From positions 1 through 64,000 of the forward strand of contig JAJDZD010000014.1 in NCBI GenBank assembly GCA_022824865.1: DNA of 64,000 bases, read 5' to 3'. Numbering within the stretch: position 1 is the stretch's first letter; each line of letters begins with the position of its first letter. The translations under genes were made by a program, and so were the position numbers. Shown piece by piece: positions 53,288 to 62,974 of this stretch. Source of the stretch: Chloroflexota bacterium. Its GTDB lineage: Bacteria; Chloroflexota; UBA11872. Below the pieces are notes generated by a model, which was given only the letters and a program-made list of their open reading frames with translations, was not told the DNA's origin and did no database searches.

Positions 53288-54975
53288 TGTCGGCTTCACG
53301 CACGCAACTCACCATCGAGAAGTCCGAAGCCCGCGGCCGGCGCGGCATGGTGGCCACCAAGCACGAGGCCGCGAGCGCGGTGGGCGTGGAGGTGCTTTCG
53401 GCAGGCGGATCGGCCGTGGATGCGGCGGTGGCGGCCGCCCTTGCAGTCGGCGTGGTCGAACCCTGGAGCAGCGGCATTGGCGGCGGCGGGTACGCCGTCG
53501 TAACCGGACCCGACCTGGCTGAAGTCGTGGCCTTCCCGATGCGCTCCGGGTCCGGGTCCACGCCGGACCGGTATCCGCGCGACGGACGCAGCAATGTCAG
53601 CGCCTTCCTCTGGGACGGCGTAGTCGACGACGCCAACATCCACGGCTACCGGGCCATGGGCGTTCCCGGGGCCGTGGCCGGACTGGGCCTCTTGCACGAG
53701 CGCAAAGGACGACTGCCCTGGCGCGACCTGGTGATCCCTGCGGCGAAGTTGGCTCGCGATGGCTTCGAACTCGGCTGGTTCGACACGATGTACATGGAGG
53801 GCACCGCGGCCGCCGCCCGGCGTCATCCCGAACTGCAGCGGAACTTCTATCCCGGCGGCGACCCGCCGCAGTCCGACCACATGGAGCGAATCCGCATCGC
53901 CCAACCTGAACTCGCCGGAACGCTGGACGTGTTGGCCGAGGATGGTGTTGAGGCGTTCTACAGGGGCGACATCGCCGCGGCCATCGCCGCAGCCTGTGCC
54001 GAGAACGACGGAGTCATCGAACGCGCCGACTTGGCCGCATACCGACCCAGCGTCTCGCCGCCGCTAACCACCACCTACCGCGGCGCCGAGGTCCTGACGC
54101 CGGGTCCCGGCTGCGCGGGACCCACGACCATCGAGACGCTCAACATCTACGAACGGGCCGCGTCCGCCGGTCTGGCGCACGACGACGTGGAGCGGCTGCA
54201 CGCCTACCTCTGGTCGTCCCGCCTCGCCTTTGCCGACCGCTTCGAATTCATGACCGATCCCGAACGGGCCAGTGCCCCCTGGGACGCGCTGGCCTCGAAG
54301 GCGTACGCCGCCACGCGTGCCGGCCAGATCGACGCCGGCGCCCCGCCTCCCGTCCCCAACGCCGGGGATGCCTGGGCCTACCAGGATCCGGCCCGCGCGC
54401 TCGAACGCCAGAAGTCGGAAACCTCGACCACCCACCTCTGCACCGCCGACGCCGACGGCACGCTGGTGTCGCTGACCAACACCCTCGGGGGTGCCTGGGG
54501 TTCGGAAGTCGTGGCGGGCGAGACCGGCATCGTCTGGAACAACGGCATGTTCTGGTTCGATCCCGTGCCCGGGCGCCCGAACTCCGTCGCTCCCAACCGC
54601 ACCGGCCTCAACAACATGACGCCCACGATCGTGCGCGCGCCGGACGGCCGCACACTGGCGGTTGGCGCCTCCGGTGGGCGCCGCATCACCAACTGCCTCA
54701 CCCAGCTCATCGCGCACGTGTTCGACTTCGGCATGGGCGCCCAGGACGCCGTGGCCGCGCCGCGCCTGGATGCCAGTACCCCCTGGGTCACGGTGGATCC
54801 GCGTTTCGGCGACAAGGCCATCGCCGAGTTGCGGTCGCGCGGCTGGGATGTCCGTGTCCCCGTCTACCCCGGACGCACCGCCTTCGCCAGCCCCGCCATC
54901 ATCCTGCGCGATGCCGACGGCGGCCTTGGCGCCGGCGTCGACGTGTTCCACAGCGCCTCCGCCCAGGGCCTCTGA
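53287..54975 (+). CDS. ggt: Gamma-glutamyltransferase
   Basis: A 562-residue Ntn hydrolase that cleaves gamma-glutamyl bonds such as glutathione. The autocleavage Thr is the first T of TTHLCTADADG (near residue 381). Other blocks: HEAASAVGVEVL, GGSAVDAAVAAALAVGVVEP, GIGGGGYAV, and the glutamate-site TPTIV...GASGGRRI. No signal peptide is visible, unlike E. coli Ggt, so it may be cytoplasmic. ATG overlaps the prs stop. Confidence 0.9.
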   Translation: MSASRTQLTIEKSEARGRRGMVATKHEAASAVGVEVLSAGGSAVDAAVAAALAVGVVEPWSSGIGGGGYAVVTGPDLAEVVAFPMRSGSGSTPDRYPRDGRSNVSAFLWDGVVDDANIHGYRAMGVPGAVAGLGLLHERKGRLPWRDLVIPAAKLARDGFELGWFDTMYMEGTAAAARRHPELQRNFYPGGDPPQSDHMERIRIAQPELAGTLDVLAEDGVEAFYRGDIAAAIAAACAENDGVIERADLAAYRPSVSPPLTTTYRGAEVLTPGPGCAGPTTIETLNIYERAASAGLAHDDVERLHAYLWSSRLAFADRFEFMTDPERASAPWDALASKAYAATRAGQIDAGAPPPVPNAGDAWAYQDPARALERQKSETSTTHLCTADADGTLVSLTNTLGGAWGSEVVAGETGIVWNNGMFWFDPVPGRPNSVAPNRTGLNNMTPTIVRAPDGRTLAVGASGGRRITNCLTQLIAHVFDFGMGAQDAVAAPRLDASTPWVTVDPRFGDKAIAELRSRGWDVRVPVYPGRTAFASPAIILRDADGGLGAGVDVFHSASAQGL

Positions 54976-55079
54976 GGCCACGTCGAGCCGACACGGGCGC
55001 CGCCTGTGTTCGAATTCTTCCTGATGAATCGGGTCGCTCGCCGTACTGTTAAGCCGTTGACTCCCTCCACCGATTTCGC

Positions 55080-56552
55080 ATGAAGAATCCAATCCAAATG
55101 ACACGTAGAAGACTGCTCACTGCGGCTTTGGGCGGTAGCGCGCTTGCGGTCTTGGCCGCTTGTGGCGAGGACACGCCATCGCCGCCGGCCGAGCCGGAAG
55201 CCTCACGGCCAGTTACGCCGTCAGCAACCTCGCGAGGAACGCAAGCGGCGACTCCGGCCGCGGCCACCGCTGCGCCGCCCTCGGGCCCGCCGGCCGGAAC
55301 CCGGCTGCCGGACATCGCGGCCCGCGTGCGGCAAGCGCAAGGGGACGTCGGCATCCTGCCGCCCGCCCCGGTGAGCGCGTCCGGCAGCCCGATCGAGGTG
55401 CCGGCCGACATCCTGGCCGCGCGCGCCGAGCGTCTGATAGCCCTCAGCGACCGCGACCAGCTGTCGGCCACCGCCTGGCGCAACATCGGTTGGAAGACGG
55501 ACTTTGATACGTCGCTGGTCAAGTTCGACGAAATCTTCTCGGGCGGCGTGCCCCGCGACGGCATTCCGCCAATCGATGAGCCTAAGTTCACCGACTATGC
55601 CGAGGCCGTTCAGTTCGTCGCCGGGCGCGAGCCGGTCATCGCACTTCGCGTCAACGGCGAGGCGCGCGCCTATCCCCTCCAGATCCTGACCTTCCACGAG
55701 ATTGTCAACGACGTCATCGGCGGACGGCCGGTCGCCGTCACGTTCTGCCCGCTGTGCAACTCGTCGGTCGTGTTCGATCGTGAAGTGCTCGGGTCGGTCC
55801 TGCGCTTCGGCGTCTCCGGCAACCTGCGCAACAGCGACCTCATCATGTGGGACGACGTCACCGAGACCTGGTGGCAGCAGCTGACTGGCGAGGGCCTGGT
55901 TGGCCACCTGGCCGGAGTGACCCTGACGTTCCTGCCATCGCAGTTGATCGCGTTCGACGAGTTCAAGGCCGCCTTTGCGGACGGACAAGTCCTTTCCCGC
56001 GACACGGGTTTCACCCGCCCCTATGGCCGCAATCCGTACGGTGGATACGACACCGTCGACGACCGGCCCTTCCAGTCCGATGGCCGCATTGAGGAACGAC
56101 CCTTCCTTTTCCAGGGCCGCCTGGATACGCGCCTGCGGGCGACCGAGCGTGTCGTTGCACTGGAGATCAACGGTGAAGCCGTGGCCTACCCGTTCACCGA
56201 GCTGAGCGAGCAGCGTGTCGTCAACGATGACGTTGGCGGTGAGAAGATCGTCGTGCTCTGGACGCCGAATACGGTGTCGGCGCTGGACAAGACTTCAATT
56301 GCCGACTCCGGCGCGGTTGGGTCGGGTGTGGCATATGGACGCGTGGTCGACGGACGCGAACTGACCTTTGCCGTTCAGGACAATGCGTTCAAGGATCAGG
56401 AGACAGGATCGACGTGGGACATCACAGGCCGCGCGCTGAGCGGAGAATTGGCCGGCAAGGAGTTGCCGCCGCTGGTGCACGCCAACCACTTCTGGTTCGC
56501 CTGGGCGGCCTTCCGGCCCGCGACGCGCGTATACGCCGCCGCGAACTCCTGA
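55080..56552 (+). CDS. DUF3179 lipoprotein, copy 1 (CPLCN retained)
   Basis: A 490-residue lipoprotein. A twin-Arg-like start (MTRRRLLTAALGGSAL) leads to the lipobox LAAC at residues 25-28. A Ser/Pro/Ala linker follows. The DUF3179 domain has YPLQILTFHEIVND, VTFCPLCNSSVVFDRE, FGVSGNLRNSDLIMWDD, TWWQQLTGEG and YPFTELSEQRVVNDDVGG. Members are secreted proteins of unknown function, frequent in Chloroflexota and marine bacteria. The CPLCN Cys pair may bind metal or form a disulfide. The second copy starts at its stop. Confidence 0.82.
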   Translation: MKNPIQMTRRRLLTAALGGSALAVLAACGEDTPSPPAEPEASRPVTPSATSRGTQAATPAAATAAPPSGPPAGTRLPDIAARVRQAQGDVGILPPAPVSASGSPIEVPADILAARAERLIALSDRDQLSATAWRNIGWKTDFDTSLVKFDEIFSGGVPRDGIPPIDEPKFTDYAEAVQFVAGREPVIALRVNGEARAYPLQILTFHEIVNDVIGGRPVAVTFCPLCNSSVVFDREVLGSVLRFGVSGNLRNSDLIMWDDVTETWWQQLTGEGLVGHLAGVTLTFLPSQLIAFDEFKAAFADGQVLSRDTGFTRPYGRNPYGGYDTVDDRPFQSDGRIEERPFLFQGRLDTRLRATERVVALEINGEAVAYPFTELSEQRVVNDDVGGEKIVVLWTPNTVSALDKTSIADSGAVGSGVAYGRVVDGRELTFAVQDNAFKDQETGSTWDITGRALSGELAGKELPPLVHANHFWFAWAAFRPATRVYAAANS

Positions 56553-57877
56553 ACCGACGAATCGACCGCCGGCGCCTGCTGACCCTGGTGGGGGCCGCCG
56601 GCCTGGCCCTTGCTGGCTGTGACGAGTCGGTCCAGAGCACACCGATCACTCCGCCGCCGGACGATTCGAGCCCGGCCGAAGAGACGCCGTTCGCGGCGGT
56701 GATCCCACCGAACACTTCCGTAGCTGGCGCCGCCGGCCATATGCAGGTTCCGCCCGAAGTTATCGCTGCCCGGCAGGCGACACTAGTGGCCGCCACGCCG
56801 ACCGATCTTCGGCTGGCCGAAATGCTACGCGGCCAGCGTTGGAACACCAGTTTCCAGATAGCCAGCGTTGCTCTTACGGCGCTGCAGACCAGCGGCCTCG
56901 AACGATATCGCGCAGAGCCGATCAGTAGGCCGCGCTACCTCACTGTCGAGGAAGCCGACGCCTTCCTCGACCCGCGAGACCCGGCCATAGCGCTTTCCGT
57001 TGGTTCGCGTGCACGGGCGTATCCCCTGCGATACCTCGTCTGGCATGAGGTCGTCAATGATGTGGTCGGCGGCAAGCCGCTGCTGGTCACCTACGACCCG
57101 CGGACCAACGCCGTGCAGGTGTTTGAGCGTCGCCTGCTGGGGGCAGCCATAAGCTTCAGCACTGTCGACGCCCTCTACCGGGGCGGACGAGTTTTGTGGG
57201 ACACCTTGACCCAGAGTTGGTGGCGTCAATTCACCGGAGAGGCCATCGTCGGCGATTACACCGGTTTGCGGCTTCAGCCGCGCCCGTCCCTCCTGCTGAG
57301 CCACCAGGAGTTCCGGAAGACGTTTGCGGACGGTGAAGTCCTCGGACCCGAAAGCCGTCCTGAGCGCGACGAGTGGTCGACATACGGAGCCACCAACTAT
57401 CCCGGCTACGACCGGAACTCGGGTCCACCGCAGGGCTTCAAAGGCGTGTCCGATTCCCGGCTACCGCCGACTGCGCGCGTGCTGGCGCTGAAACTGAACG
57501 GCCAAGCCGCGGCCTTTGACTTTGGCCACCTGGCCGTCCAGCGTGTCCTGAACGACGAAGTTGGCGGTCAGCCGGTCGTGGCCCTCTGGTCTCCCGGCGC
57601 CCTGTCCGTCTTGGATACTGCCCAGATTGCCGATGCGCGCGACGTAGGGATGGCCGCCGCCCACAGCCGCGAAGCCGACGGCCGCATGCTCTCCTTCGAA
57701 TTTGCCGAAGGTGCGTTTCGTGACCGCGAGACTGGCAGCGTCTGGAGCCTGAGCGGACGAGCTATATCCGGCCCGCTGGCCGGCGCGCATTTGCCGCCGC
57801 TCGTGCACAGCACGCCCTTCTGGTGGGCCTGGGCGGCTCACTATCCAGCGACGCGATTGGTGACGAACCCTACGTAG
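56549..57877 (+). CDS. DUF3179 lipoprotein, copy 2 (Cys pair lost, CTG start proposed)
   Basis: A 442-residue paralogue of the upstream gene. A lipoprotein signal (RRLLTLVGAAGLALAGC) is followed by the DUF3179 domain with YPLRYLVWHEVVND, LWDTLTQSWWRQFTGE and the common AHYPATR-type end. The CPLCNS motif of copy 1 is replaced by YDPRTNAVQ. No ATG, GTG or TTG lies between the upstream stop and the signal; the CTG at 56549 forms CTGA with that stop and gives a normal lipoprotein start. The ORF upstream of it runs inside copy 1 and is not a natural start. Confidence 0.78.
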   Translation: MNRRIDRRRLLTLVGAAGLALAGCDESVQSTPITPPPDDSSPAEETPFAAVIPPNTSVAGAAGHMQVPPEVIAARQATLVAATPTDLRLAEMLRGQRWNTSFQIASVALTALQTSGLERYRAEPISRPRYLTVEEADAFLDPRDPAIALSVGSRARAYPLRYLVWHEVVNDVVGGKPLLVTYDPRTNAVQVFERRLLGAAISFSTVDALYRGGRVLWDTLTQSWWRQFTGEAIVGDYTGLRLQPRPSLLLSHQEFRKTFADGEVLGPESRPERDEWSTYGATNYPGYDRNSGPPQGFKGVSDSRLPPTARVLALKLNGQAAAFDFGHLAVQRVLNDEVGGQPVVALWSPGALSVLDTAQIADARDVGMAAAHSREADGRMLSFEFAEGAFRDRETGSVWSLSGRAISGPLAGAHLPPLVHSTPFWWAWAAHYPATRLVTNPT

Positions 57878-57936
57878 GTGCGCTCTGGTCGGTTGCTAGC
57901 CTCTAGTCCTCGTATCTATCCCGGCCCATCGCGCTC

Positions 57937-59793
57937 ATGGGTTTTCGGCAGGGGCCTCCGTCGGGGCGCGCGGGCTTTAGTCCCCGCGAGTACCTCCGCG
58001 CCCTCAGCACCACCTTCGCCTACACGCCGCGCGTTTTGGGCATGGTCTGGCAGACCAGCCCCGGACTCACCGCCGGGGTGGCCGCCATTACGGGAGTCCG
58101 GGCTCTCATTCCGGCGGCCACGATCTGGCTGACCAAGCTGGTGATCGACGCGGTCGTCGAGGCCATCGCTAACGGCGGGACCGATGAGGCGGTCAACCGC
58201 GTGATCACGCTGGTGGTGCTGCAACTGGCCCTTGCCCTGGCGGCCACCGCGCTCGACCACGGCGGTAGCGCGCTGCGGGCCATGCTGGGCGACCGCTTCT
58301 CCAACCGCATCAACATCATGATTCTGGAGAAGGCCGAGACCCTGGACCTGGCCTACTTCGAGGACTCGACCTTCTACGACATGCTGGAACGCGCTCGCCG
58401 CGAGGCCAACATGCGCCCGACCGGCCTGGTCACCAACGCTTTTTCCCTGGCCGGCAGCCTCATCCAGCTCATTTCGGTCGCGGCGCTGCTGGCTTCGCTG
58501 GCTTGGTGGATTCTGATCGTGGTGGCGGTCACGTCCATCCCCTACCTGGGCGCGGACATGTGGTTCGCCCGCCTCAGTCACCGCATGCAGTGGCGTCGCG
58601 CCCCGGACGCGCGCCGGCTCTGGTACCTGGGTTACGTGATGACCTCGGACGAGACGGTCAAGGAAGTCCGGCTCTTCGACCTGGGCGGCCACCTCCTCGA
58701 TCAGTACCGCCGCACCTTTGCCCGCTTCTACCGCGAAAACCGCAAGCTTACGATCTCGCGGGAGAGCGTCACCTTCGTCCTGGGCATCTTGTCGGCGGGC
58801 ACCGCCTCGGGCCTCTACATTTTCGTGGCGCTGGCCACCATCGCCGGCCGGCTGACGCTGGGCGACCTGACGCTCTATCACCAGGCGCTGGTCCAGACCC
58901 AGGACCGCCTGCGCATGATCTTCGCCAGCGTCAACTCGATGTACGAAGCCAACCTGTTTCTCACCAATCTGTTCGACTTCCTCGCCTTCGAGCCGGACAT
59001 TCGCCCCGATCCCGGCCGGCGCGCTGTGCCTAGGCCGATCAAAGACGGGATTGAGCTCCGCGACGTCAACTTCGCCTATCCGGGCGTCCGCGAGCCGGTG
59101 CTGCGCGGCATCAATCTGAAAGTGAACTCCGGCGAGACCATCGCCCTGGTCGGCGCCAACGGCGCGGGCAAGACCACCATCGTCAAGCTGCTGACCCGGC
59201 TCTACGACCCATCCGCGGGCCGCGTGTTGATCGACGGGCGCGACATGCGCGTCTACGACGTGGCCAGCATTCGCAGCCAGATCGGCGCGATCTTCCAGGA
59301 CTTCGTGCGCTACCACGCCACCGCCGGCGACAACATCGGCTACGGCAACCTGCCGCTGAAGGACACGCCCGGCCTGGTCGAGTCGGCCGCCCACCGCAGC
59401 GGCGCCGCCGAGGCTATCGAGGGCCTGCCCCGCACCTACGACACCACCCTGGGCCGCTGGTGGGGCGATGGCACCGAACTTTCAGGCGGCGAATGGCAGA
59501 AGATCGCCCTGGCCCGCGGCTACATGCGCGACGCCCAGCTACTGATCCTGGACGAACCCACCTCGTCTCTCGACGCCCGCTCCGAGTACGAGGTCTTCCA
59601 GCGCTTCAAGGAACTCGTGGCCGGACGCATGGCCGTGCTGATCTCGCACCGCTTCTCCACCGTACGCATGGCCGACCGCATCTACGTGATCGAGGACGGC
59701 CGCGTCTCCGAGCACGGCACCCACGAGGAACTCATCGCCCTCGACGGCACCTACGCCACCTGGTTCGGCATGCAGGCGTCGGCCTACCAATAG
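57937..59793 (+). CDS. ABC exporter, fused permease and ATPase
   Basis: A 618-residue half-transporter. Six membrane helices (about 30-330) are followed by the nucleotide-binding domain (about 365-610): Walker A GANGAGKTT (near 405), signature LSGGEWQ (the usual Gln after GG is Glu, near 514), Walker B LLILDEPTSSLD and the H-loop LISHR. It acts as a dimer to export lipid, drug or peptide. The cargo cannot be read from the sequence. It follows the DUF3179 pair without a strong terminator. Confidence 0.9.
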   Translation: MGFRQGPPSGRAGFSPREYLRALSTTFAYTPRVLGMVWQTSPGLTAGVAAITGVRALIPAATIWLTKLVIDAVVEAIANGGTDEAVNRVITLVVLQLALALAATALDHGGSALRAMLGDRFSNRINIMILEKAETLDLAYFEDSTFYDMLERARREANMRPTGLVTNAFSLAGSLIQLISVAALLASLAWWILIVVAVTSIPYLGADMWFARLSHRMQWRRAPDARRLWYLGYVMTSDETVKEVRLFDLGGHLLDQYRRTFARFYRENRKLTISRESVTFVLGILSAGTASGLYIFVALATIAGRLTLGDLTLYHQALVQTQDRLRMIFASVNSMYEANLFLTNLFDFLAFEPDIRPDPGRRAVPRPIKDGIELRDVNFAYPGVREPVLRGINLKVNSGETIALVGANGAGKTTIVKLLTRLYDPSAGRVLIDGRDMRVYDVASIRSQIGAIFQDFVRYHATAGDNIGYGNLPLKDTPGLVESAAHRSGAAEAIEGLPRTYDTTLGRWWGDGTELSGGEWQKIALARGYMRDAQLLILDEPTSSLDARSEYEVFQRFKELVAGRMAVLISHRFSTVRMADRIYVIEDGRVSEHGTHEELIALDGTYATWFGMQASAYQ

Positions 59794-59849
59794 CCAGCCG
59801 GGGCCCCGGCCCGTACGATCGCAGCCAGAACTTCTGTGGGAGGCGAGTG

Positions 59850-60317
59850 ATGTCTGAAACAGCAACGTTGAAGGTCGGCGACGAGGCCCCCGATTTCGAG
59901 CTTCCTTCGAAACCCAGGGGCGAGGAGCCGTTCAAGCTGAGCGACCATCGCGGTTCGACGGTCGTCATCAATTTCGTGCCGGCGGCCTTCTCGCCGACGT
60001 GCAGCAATCAACTCCCGATCATCGAGGAGAAGCTGGCCGGGCTCGCCGACACGGTGACGGTCGCGATCTCCACTGACAACGGCTGGTCGCAGCAGGCTTG
60101 GGCCGAGCAGACGGGCGTGAGCTATCCCGTGCTGAGCGATTTCAACCCGCTGGGGGCGACGGCCAGCGCCTACGGCGTGCTGTTGGAAGGCATGAACATC
60201 GCCAACCGCGTGGTCATCGTGGTCGACGCCGATGGCAAGGTCGCCCACATCGAGACTGCTCCGGACGTGCCGGAACTGCCTGACTACGACCCGGTCATGG
60301 CCTGTCTATCGGGCTAG
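59850..60317 (+). CDS. Peroxiredoxin (AhpE/TSA type)
   Basis: A 155-residue thiol peroxidase. The peroxidatic Cys is C51 in VPAAFSPTCSNQLP; the catalytic Thr is at position 50-like PT-C spacing and the Arg is in IANRVVIV. GDEAPDFELPSKPRGEEPFKLS is the usual start. No second CxxC-type Cys is obvious, so the mechanism may be 1-Cys or atypical 2-Cys. The ATG at 59850 has GGGAGG upstream. Confidence 0.88.
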   Translation: MSETATLKVGDEAPDFELPSKPRGEEPFKLSDHRGSTVVINFVPAAFSPTCSNQLPIIEEKLAGLADTVTVAISTDNGWSQQAWAEQTGVSYPVLSDFNPLGATASAYGVLLEGMNIANRVVIVVDADGKVAHIETAPDVPELPDYDPVMACLSG

Positions 60318-60357
60318 GCCCAGGGGCGTCAGATGCCGTAGACCGGCTCGCCGCGCC

Positions 60358-61050
60358 CTACCTGGAACTCGGCTTCGGCAGGAACGGGATCAGCGAGTTG
60401 GCCAGCGCCGAGATGTTCCGGCTCTGCACCCATACGGTGCCCATGCCGCGGAACTTCATTACCAGGCCCTCGCCGCCGCCGATCAGCGAGCGGATGCCGC
60501 CCACCTTGCCGATGCTGTAGTCCACGCCCTCCGTGAACGCCACCATGTGGCCGGTGTCCACCACCAGTTCGGAGCCGTGCGTGATCTCCAGCTCCTTGAC
60601 CGCTCCGTAGGAGTCGAACCAGATCGTGCCGCCGCCGCTGTCGGCGTAGGCCCGCAGCAGGAACAGCCCCTCGCCGCTGAACAAGCCGCGCCCGCCCGAG
60701 AATCTGGTGTCCAACTCCACGTCGCCGCTGGAGGCCAGGAAGGAGCCTGACTGGACGATGAGGCTTTCGCCGCCGCGCAGTTCATGACCCACGATGTCCC
60801 CGGGCACCGGTGGGGCGAGACTCACCCAGCCGTTGCCGGGGCCGTGGCAGGTAAAGGTGTTCACGAAGAACGACTCGCCCCCGACCATGCGCTTGATGCC
60901 GCCGAAGATGCCGCCACTGCCCATGCCGGTGGTCATCTCCACGTCCTGCTGCGCCACCATGGCCCCCGGCTCCGCCTTCACCGACTCGCCGCTGGAGAGT
61001 TCCAGCGTCAGCATCGTGTAGGCCGGGTTGTACTCGATCTCGGTCCGCAT
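60358..61050 (-). CDS. AIM24/TIGR00266-type protein
   Basis: A 230-residue all-beta protein of the AIM24/TIGR00266 family (three repeated beta-prism-like blocks). It shows YTMLTLELSSGESVKAEPGAMV, GMGSGGIFGGIKRMVGGESFFVN, and LIGGGEGLVMKFRGMGTVWVQSR near the end. The family has no proven reaction. The ATG at 61050 starts MRTEIEYNPAYTML; the frame is open a little upstream. Divergent from the HpcH/HpaI gene. Confidence 0.85.
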   Translation of the reverse strand: MRTEIEYNPAYTMLTLELSSGESVKAEPGAMVAQQDVEMTTGMGSGGIFGGIKRMVGGESFFVNTFTCHGPGNGWVSLAPPVPGDIVGHELRGGESLIVQSGSFLASSGDVELDTRFSGGRGLFSGEGLFLLRAYADSGGGTIWFDSYGAVKELEITHGSELVVDTGHMVAFTEGVDYSIGKVGGIRSLIGGGEGLVMKFRGMGTVWVQSRNISALANSLIPFLPKPSSR

Positions 61051-61181
61051 ACATGAATCTCCAGGTTCGCTCGCTACAGCCAGTGTAGGCGCGTAATTCA
61101 GTCCCACGTCCGACTGACAGCCCCCCATCCGTGCGTAACAATCGACCCAGCTTTGTGTCGCTTCACCAGAAGAGGTCTCCC

Positions 61182-61937
61182 TTGCAGTTCCCCAACCCCG
61201 TTCGGCAGAAAATCCAGGCTGGCCAGCCGTCCTACGGTTCGTTTCTGAACCTGGTCTCGCCGATCGCCGCCGAGGCGCTCGTCGTGGCCGGCTACGAGTG
61301 GCTGGCCGTGGACGTGGAGCACGCCCAGTGGGACATCGGCACCACCACCGAGGCGTTCCGCGCCATTGAGTCCCGCGGCGGCATCCCCATGGCCCGCGTG
61401 GAGTCGCATGACCCGGTCGTGCTGGCCCGCACGCTGGACGCTGGCGCCATGGGCGTGATCGTTCCGCACGTCAGCACGGTCGAACAGGCCGAGGCCATCG
61501 CCGACGCCTGCCGCTATCCGCCCGTCGGCCACCGCTCCGCCGGCTCCGGCCGCGCCACCATCAACATGGCCGACCGCGACCGCATCAACGACGAGCTGCT
61601 GGTCTGCCCGCAGATCGAGGACATGGAAGGCGTCAACAACATCGAGGCCATCATGGCCGTGGACGGCATTGACGTGGCCTTCATCGGGCCGAACGACCTG
61701 GCCATTTCCATGGGCCTCAACACGTCCGAGGCGTTTGTCGACGCCGACCACGTGGCCGCCATCGACGCGATCCTGGCCGGGGCCCAGGCCAACGGCAAGC
61801 CCGCCGGCACGCCAATCTCGGACGTGGCCAAGGCCCGTGAACTGGTCCAGCAGGGCTTCACCCTGATCGACTTCGGCAACGACCTGCGCATGCTCACCAC
61901 CGCCGCCAGCGACGCCCTGGCTGGCATGAAGGCCTGA
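61182..61937 (+). CDS. HpcH/HpaI-family aldolase
   Basis: A 251-residue class II pyruvate aldolase (4-hydroxy-2-oxoheptanedioate aldolase type). Motifs: YEWLAVDVEHAQWD, GGIPMARVESHDP, GVIVPHVSTVEQAEA, QIEDMEGVNNIEAI and DVAFIGPNDLAISMG. The metal-binding Glu/Asp and catalytic His-Asp are in those blocks. I use the TTG at 61182 (AGAGG upstream, N-terminus MQFPNPVRQKIQAGQPSYGSF); a GTG at 61131 would add 17 residues. The malate/lactate dehydrogenase gene follows 12 nt later, so the two may form one catabolic unit. Confidence 0.85.
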   Translation: MQFPNPVRQKIQAGQPSYGSFLNLVSPIAAEALVVAGYEWLAVDVEHAQWDIGTTTEAFRAIESRGGIPMARVESHDPVVLARTLDAGAMGVIVPHVSTVEQAEAIADACRYPPVGHRSAGSGRATINMADRDRINDELLVCPQIEDMEGVNNIEAIMAVDGIDVAFIGPNDLAISMGLNTSEAFVDADHVAAIDAILAGAQANGKPAGTPISDVAKARELVQQGFTLIDFGNDLRMLTTAASDALAGMKA

Positions 61938-61948
61938 CGCCGGCGGCC

Positions 61949-62968
61949 ATGAAATACGTCACCAACGACAAGGTCGCCGTGATGGGCGCGGCCGGCGCCG
62001 TGGGTTCCAACATCGTCCAGTCCCTGCTGGCCACCGGCGCCGCCAACCGCATCGCCATGTTCGACCCCTTTGGGCCCGGCCTGGAGGGCGCGACGGCCGA
62101 GATTCACCACTGCGGCTTCCCAGGCGCCGAGGTCACCTGGACCACCGACGCCGCCGAAGCCCTGACCGACGCGGCCTACGTACTCAGTTCCGGCGGCGCG
62201 CCGCGTCGCGAGGGCATGACCCGCGAAGACCTCCTGCGCGGCAACGCCGAAATCGCCGCCCAACTGGGACTCGACATCGCCGCCAATGCGCCCGACGCCA
62301 AACTGGTCGTCATCGTCTTTAACCCGGCCGACGTCACTGGGCTGGTCACCCTGGTGCATTCCGGACTGCCCGCCTCACGCGTCAGCACGCTGGCCGGCCT
62401 GGACAGCACCCGCCTGCAAACCCGCCTGGCCGAGCACTTCGGCGTGTCCCAATCCCGCGTCACTGGCTGCCGCACCTACGGCGGCCACGGCCAGGAGATG
62501 GCGCTGTTCAAGGGCGAAACGCGCATTGACGGCGTCCTGCTGAACGACGTCATCGCGGGCGCCGCCACGGTGAACGGGATTGGCCTGGACGCCGACGGCT
62601 GGGCCGGTATCCGCCAGGACGTGCTGGACGGCGGCTCGCGCATCATCAAGCTGCGCGGACGCTCATCCTTCCAGTCGCCCGGCCACCAGACGGCCATGAT
62701 GGTTCACGCCGCCGCCGGCGGGTCGACCTTCGAGTGGCCCTGCGGCGCCTATCTGACAGGCGAGCCGTACTCGCACGTGATGATGGCCATGCCCGCTGAG
62801 CTCGGGCCGGACGGCGTTGCCTGGTCCATGCCGCAGGGTGACGACGCGGAGCTGGCGGAACTCGACGCCGCCTACGTTCACCTGCAGGCGCTGCGCGACG
62901 AGACCATCGAGATGGGCATCATCCCGCCCGTCGACGAATGGGCCTCCGTCAACCCAAACCTGGCCTGA
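61949..62968 (+). CDS. Malate/lactate dehydrogenase family protein
   Basis: A 339-residue NAD-dependent 2-hydroxyacid dehydrogenase. The Rossmann loop is VAVMGAAGAVGSNIVQSL; VFNPADVTGLV fits the (I/V)xNP block; GCRTYGGHGQEMALF holds the catalytic His. The C-terminal end (PPVDEWASVNPNLA) is family-like. The motif LAGLDSTRLQTRLA replaces the usual L-x-x-TRL-D-x-x-R region well. Substrate choice between malate and lactate is not clear from the sequence; the adjacent aldolase suggests a role in oxaloacetate/pyruvate-type catabolism. Confidence 0.85.
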   Translation: MKYVTNDKVAVMGAAGAVGSNIVQSLLATGAANRIAMFDPFGPGLEGATAEIHHCGFPGAEVTWTTDAAEALTDAAYVLSSGGAPRREGMTREDLLRGNAEIAAQLGLDIAANAPDAKLVVIVFNPADVTGLVTLVHSGLPASRVSTLAGLDSTRLQTRLAEHFGVSQSRVTGCRTYGGHGQEMALFKGETRIDGVLLNDVIAGAATVNGIGLDADGWAGIRQDVLDGGSRIIKLRGRSSFQSPGHQTAMMVHAAAGGSTFEWPCGAYLTGEPYSHVMMAMPAELGPDGVAWSMPQGDDAELAELDAAYVHLQALRDETIEMGIIPPVDEWASVNPNLA

Positions 62969-62974
62969 CCTCGG

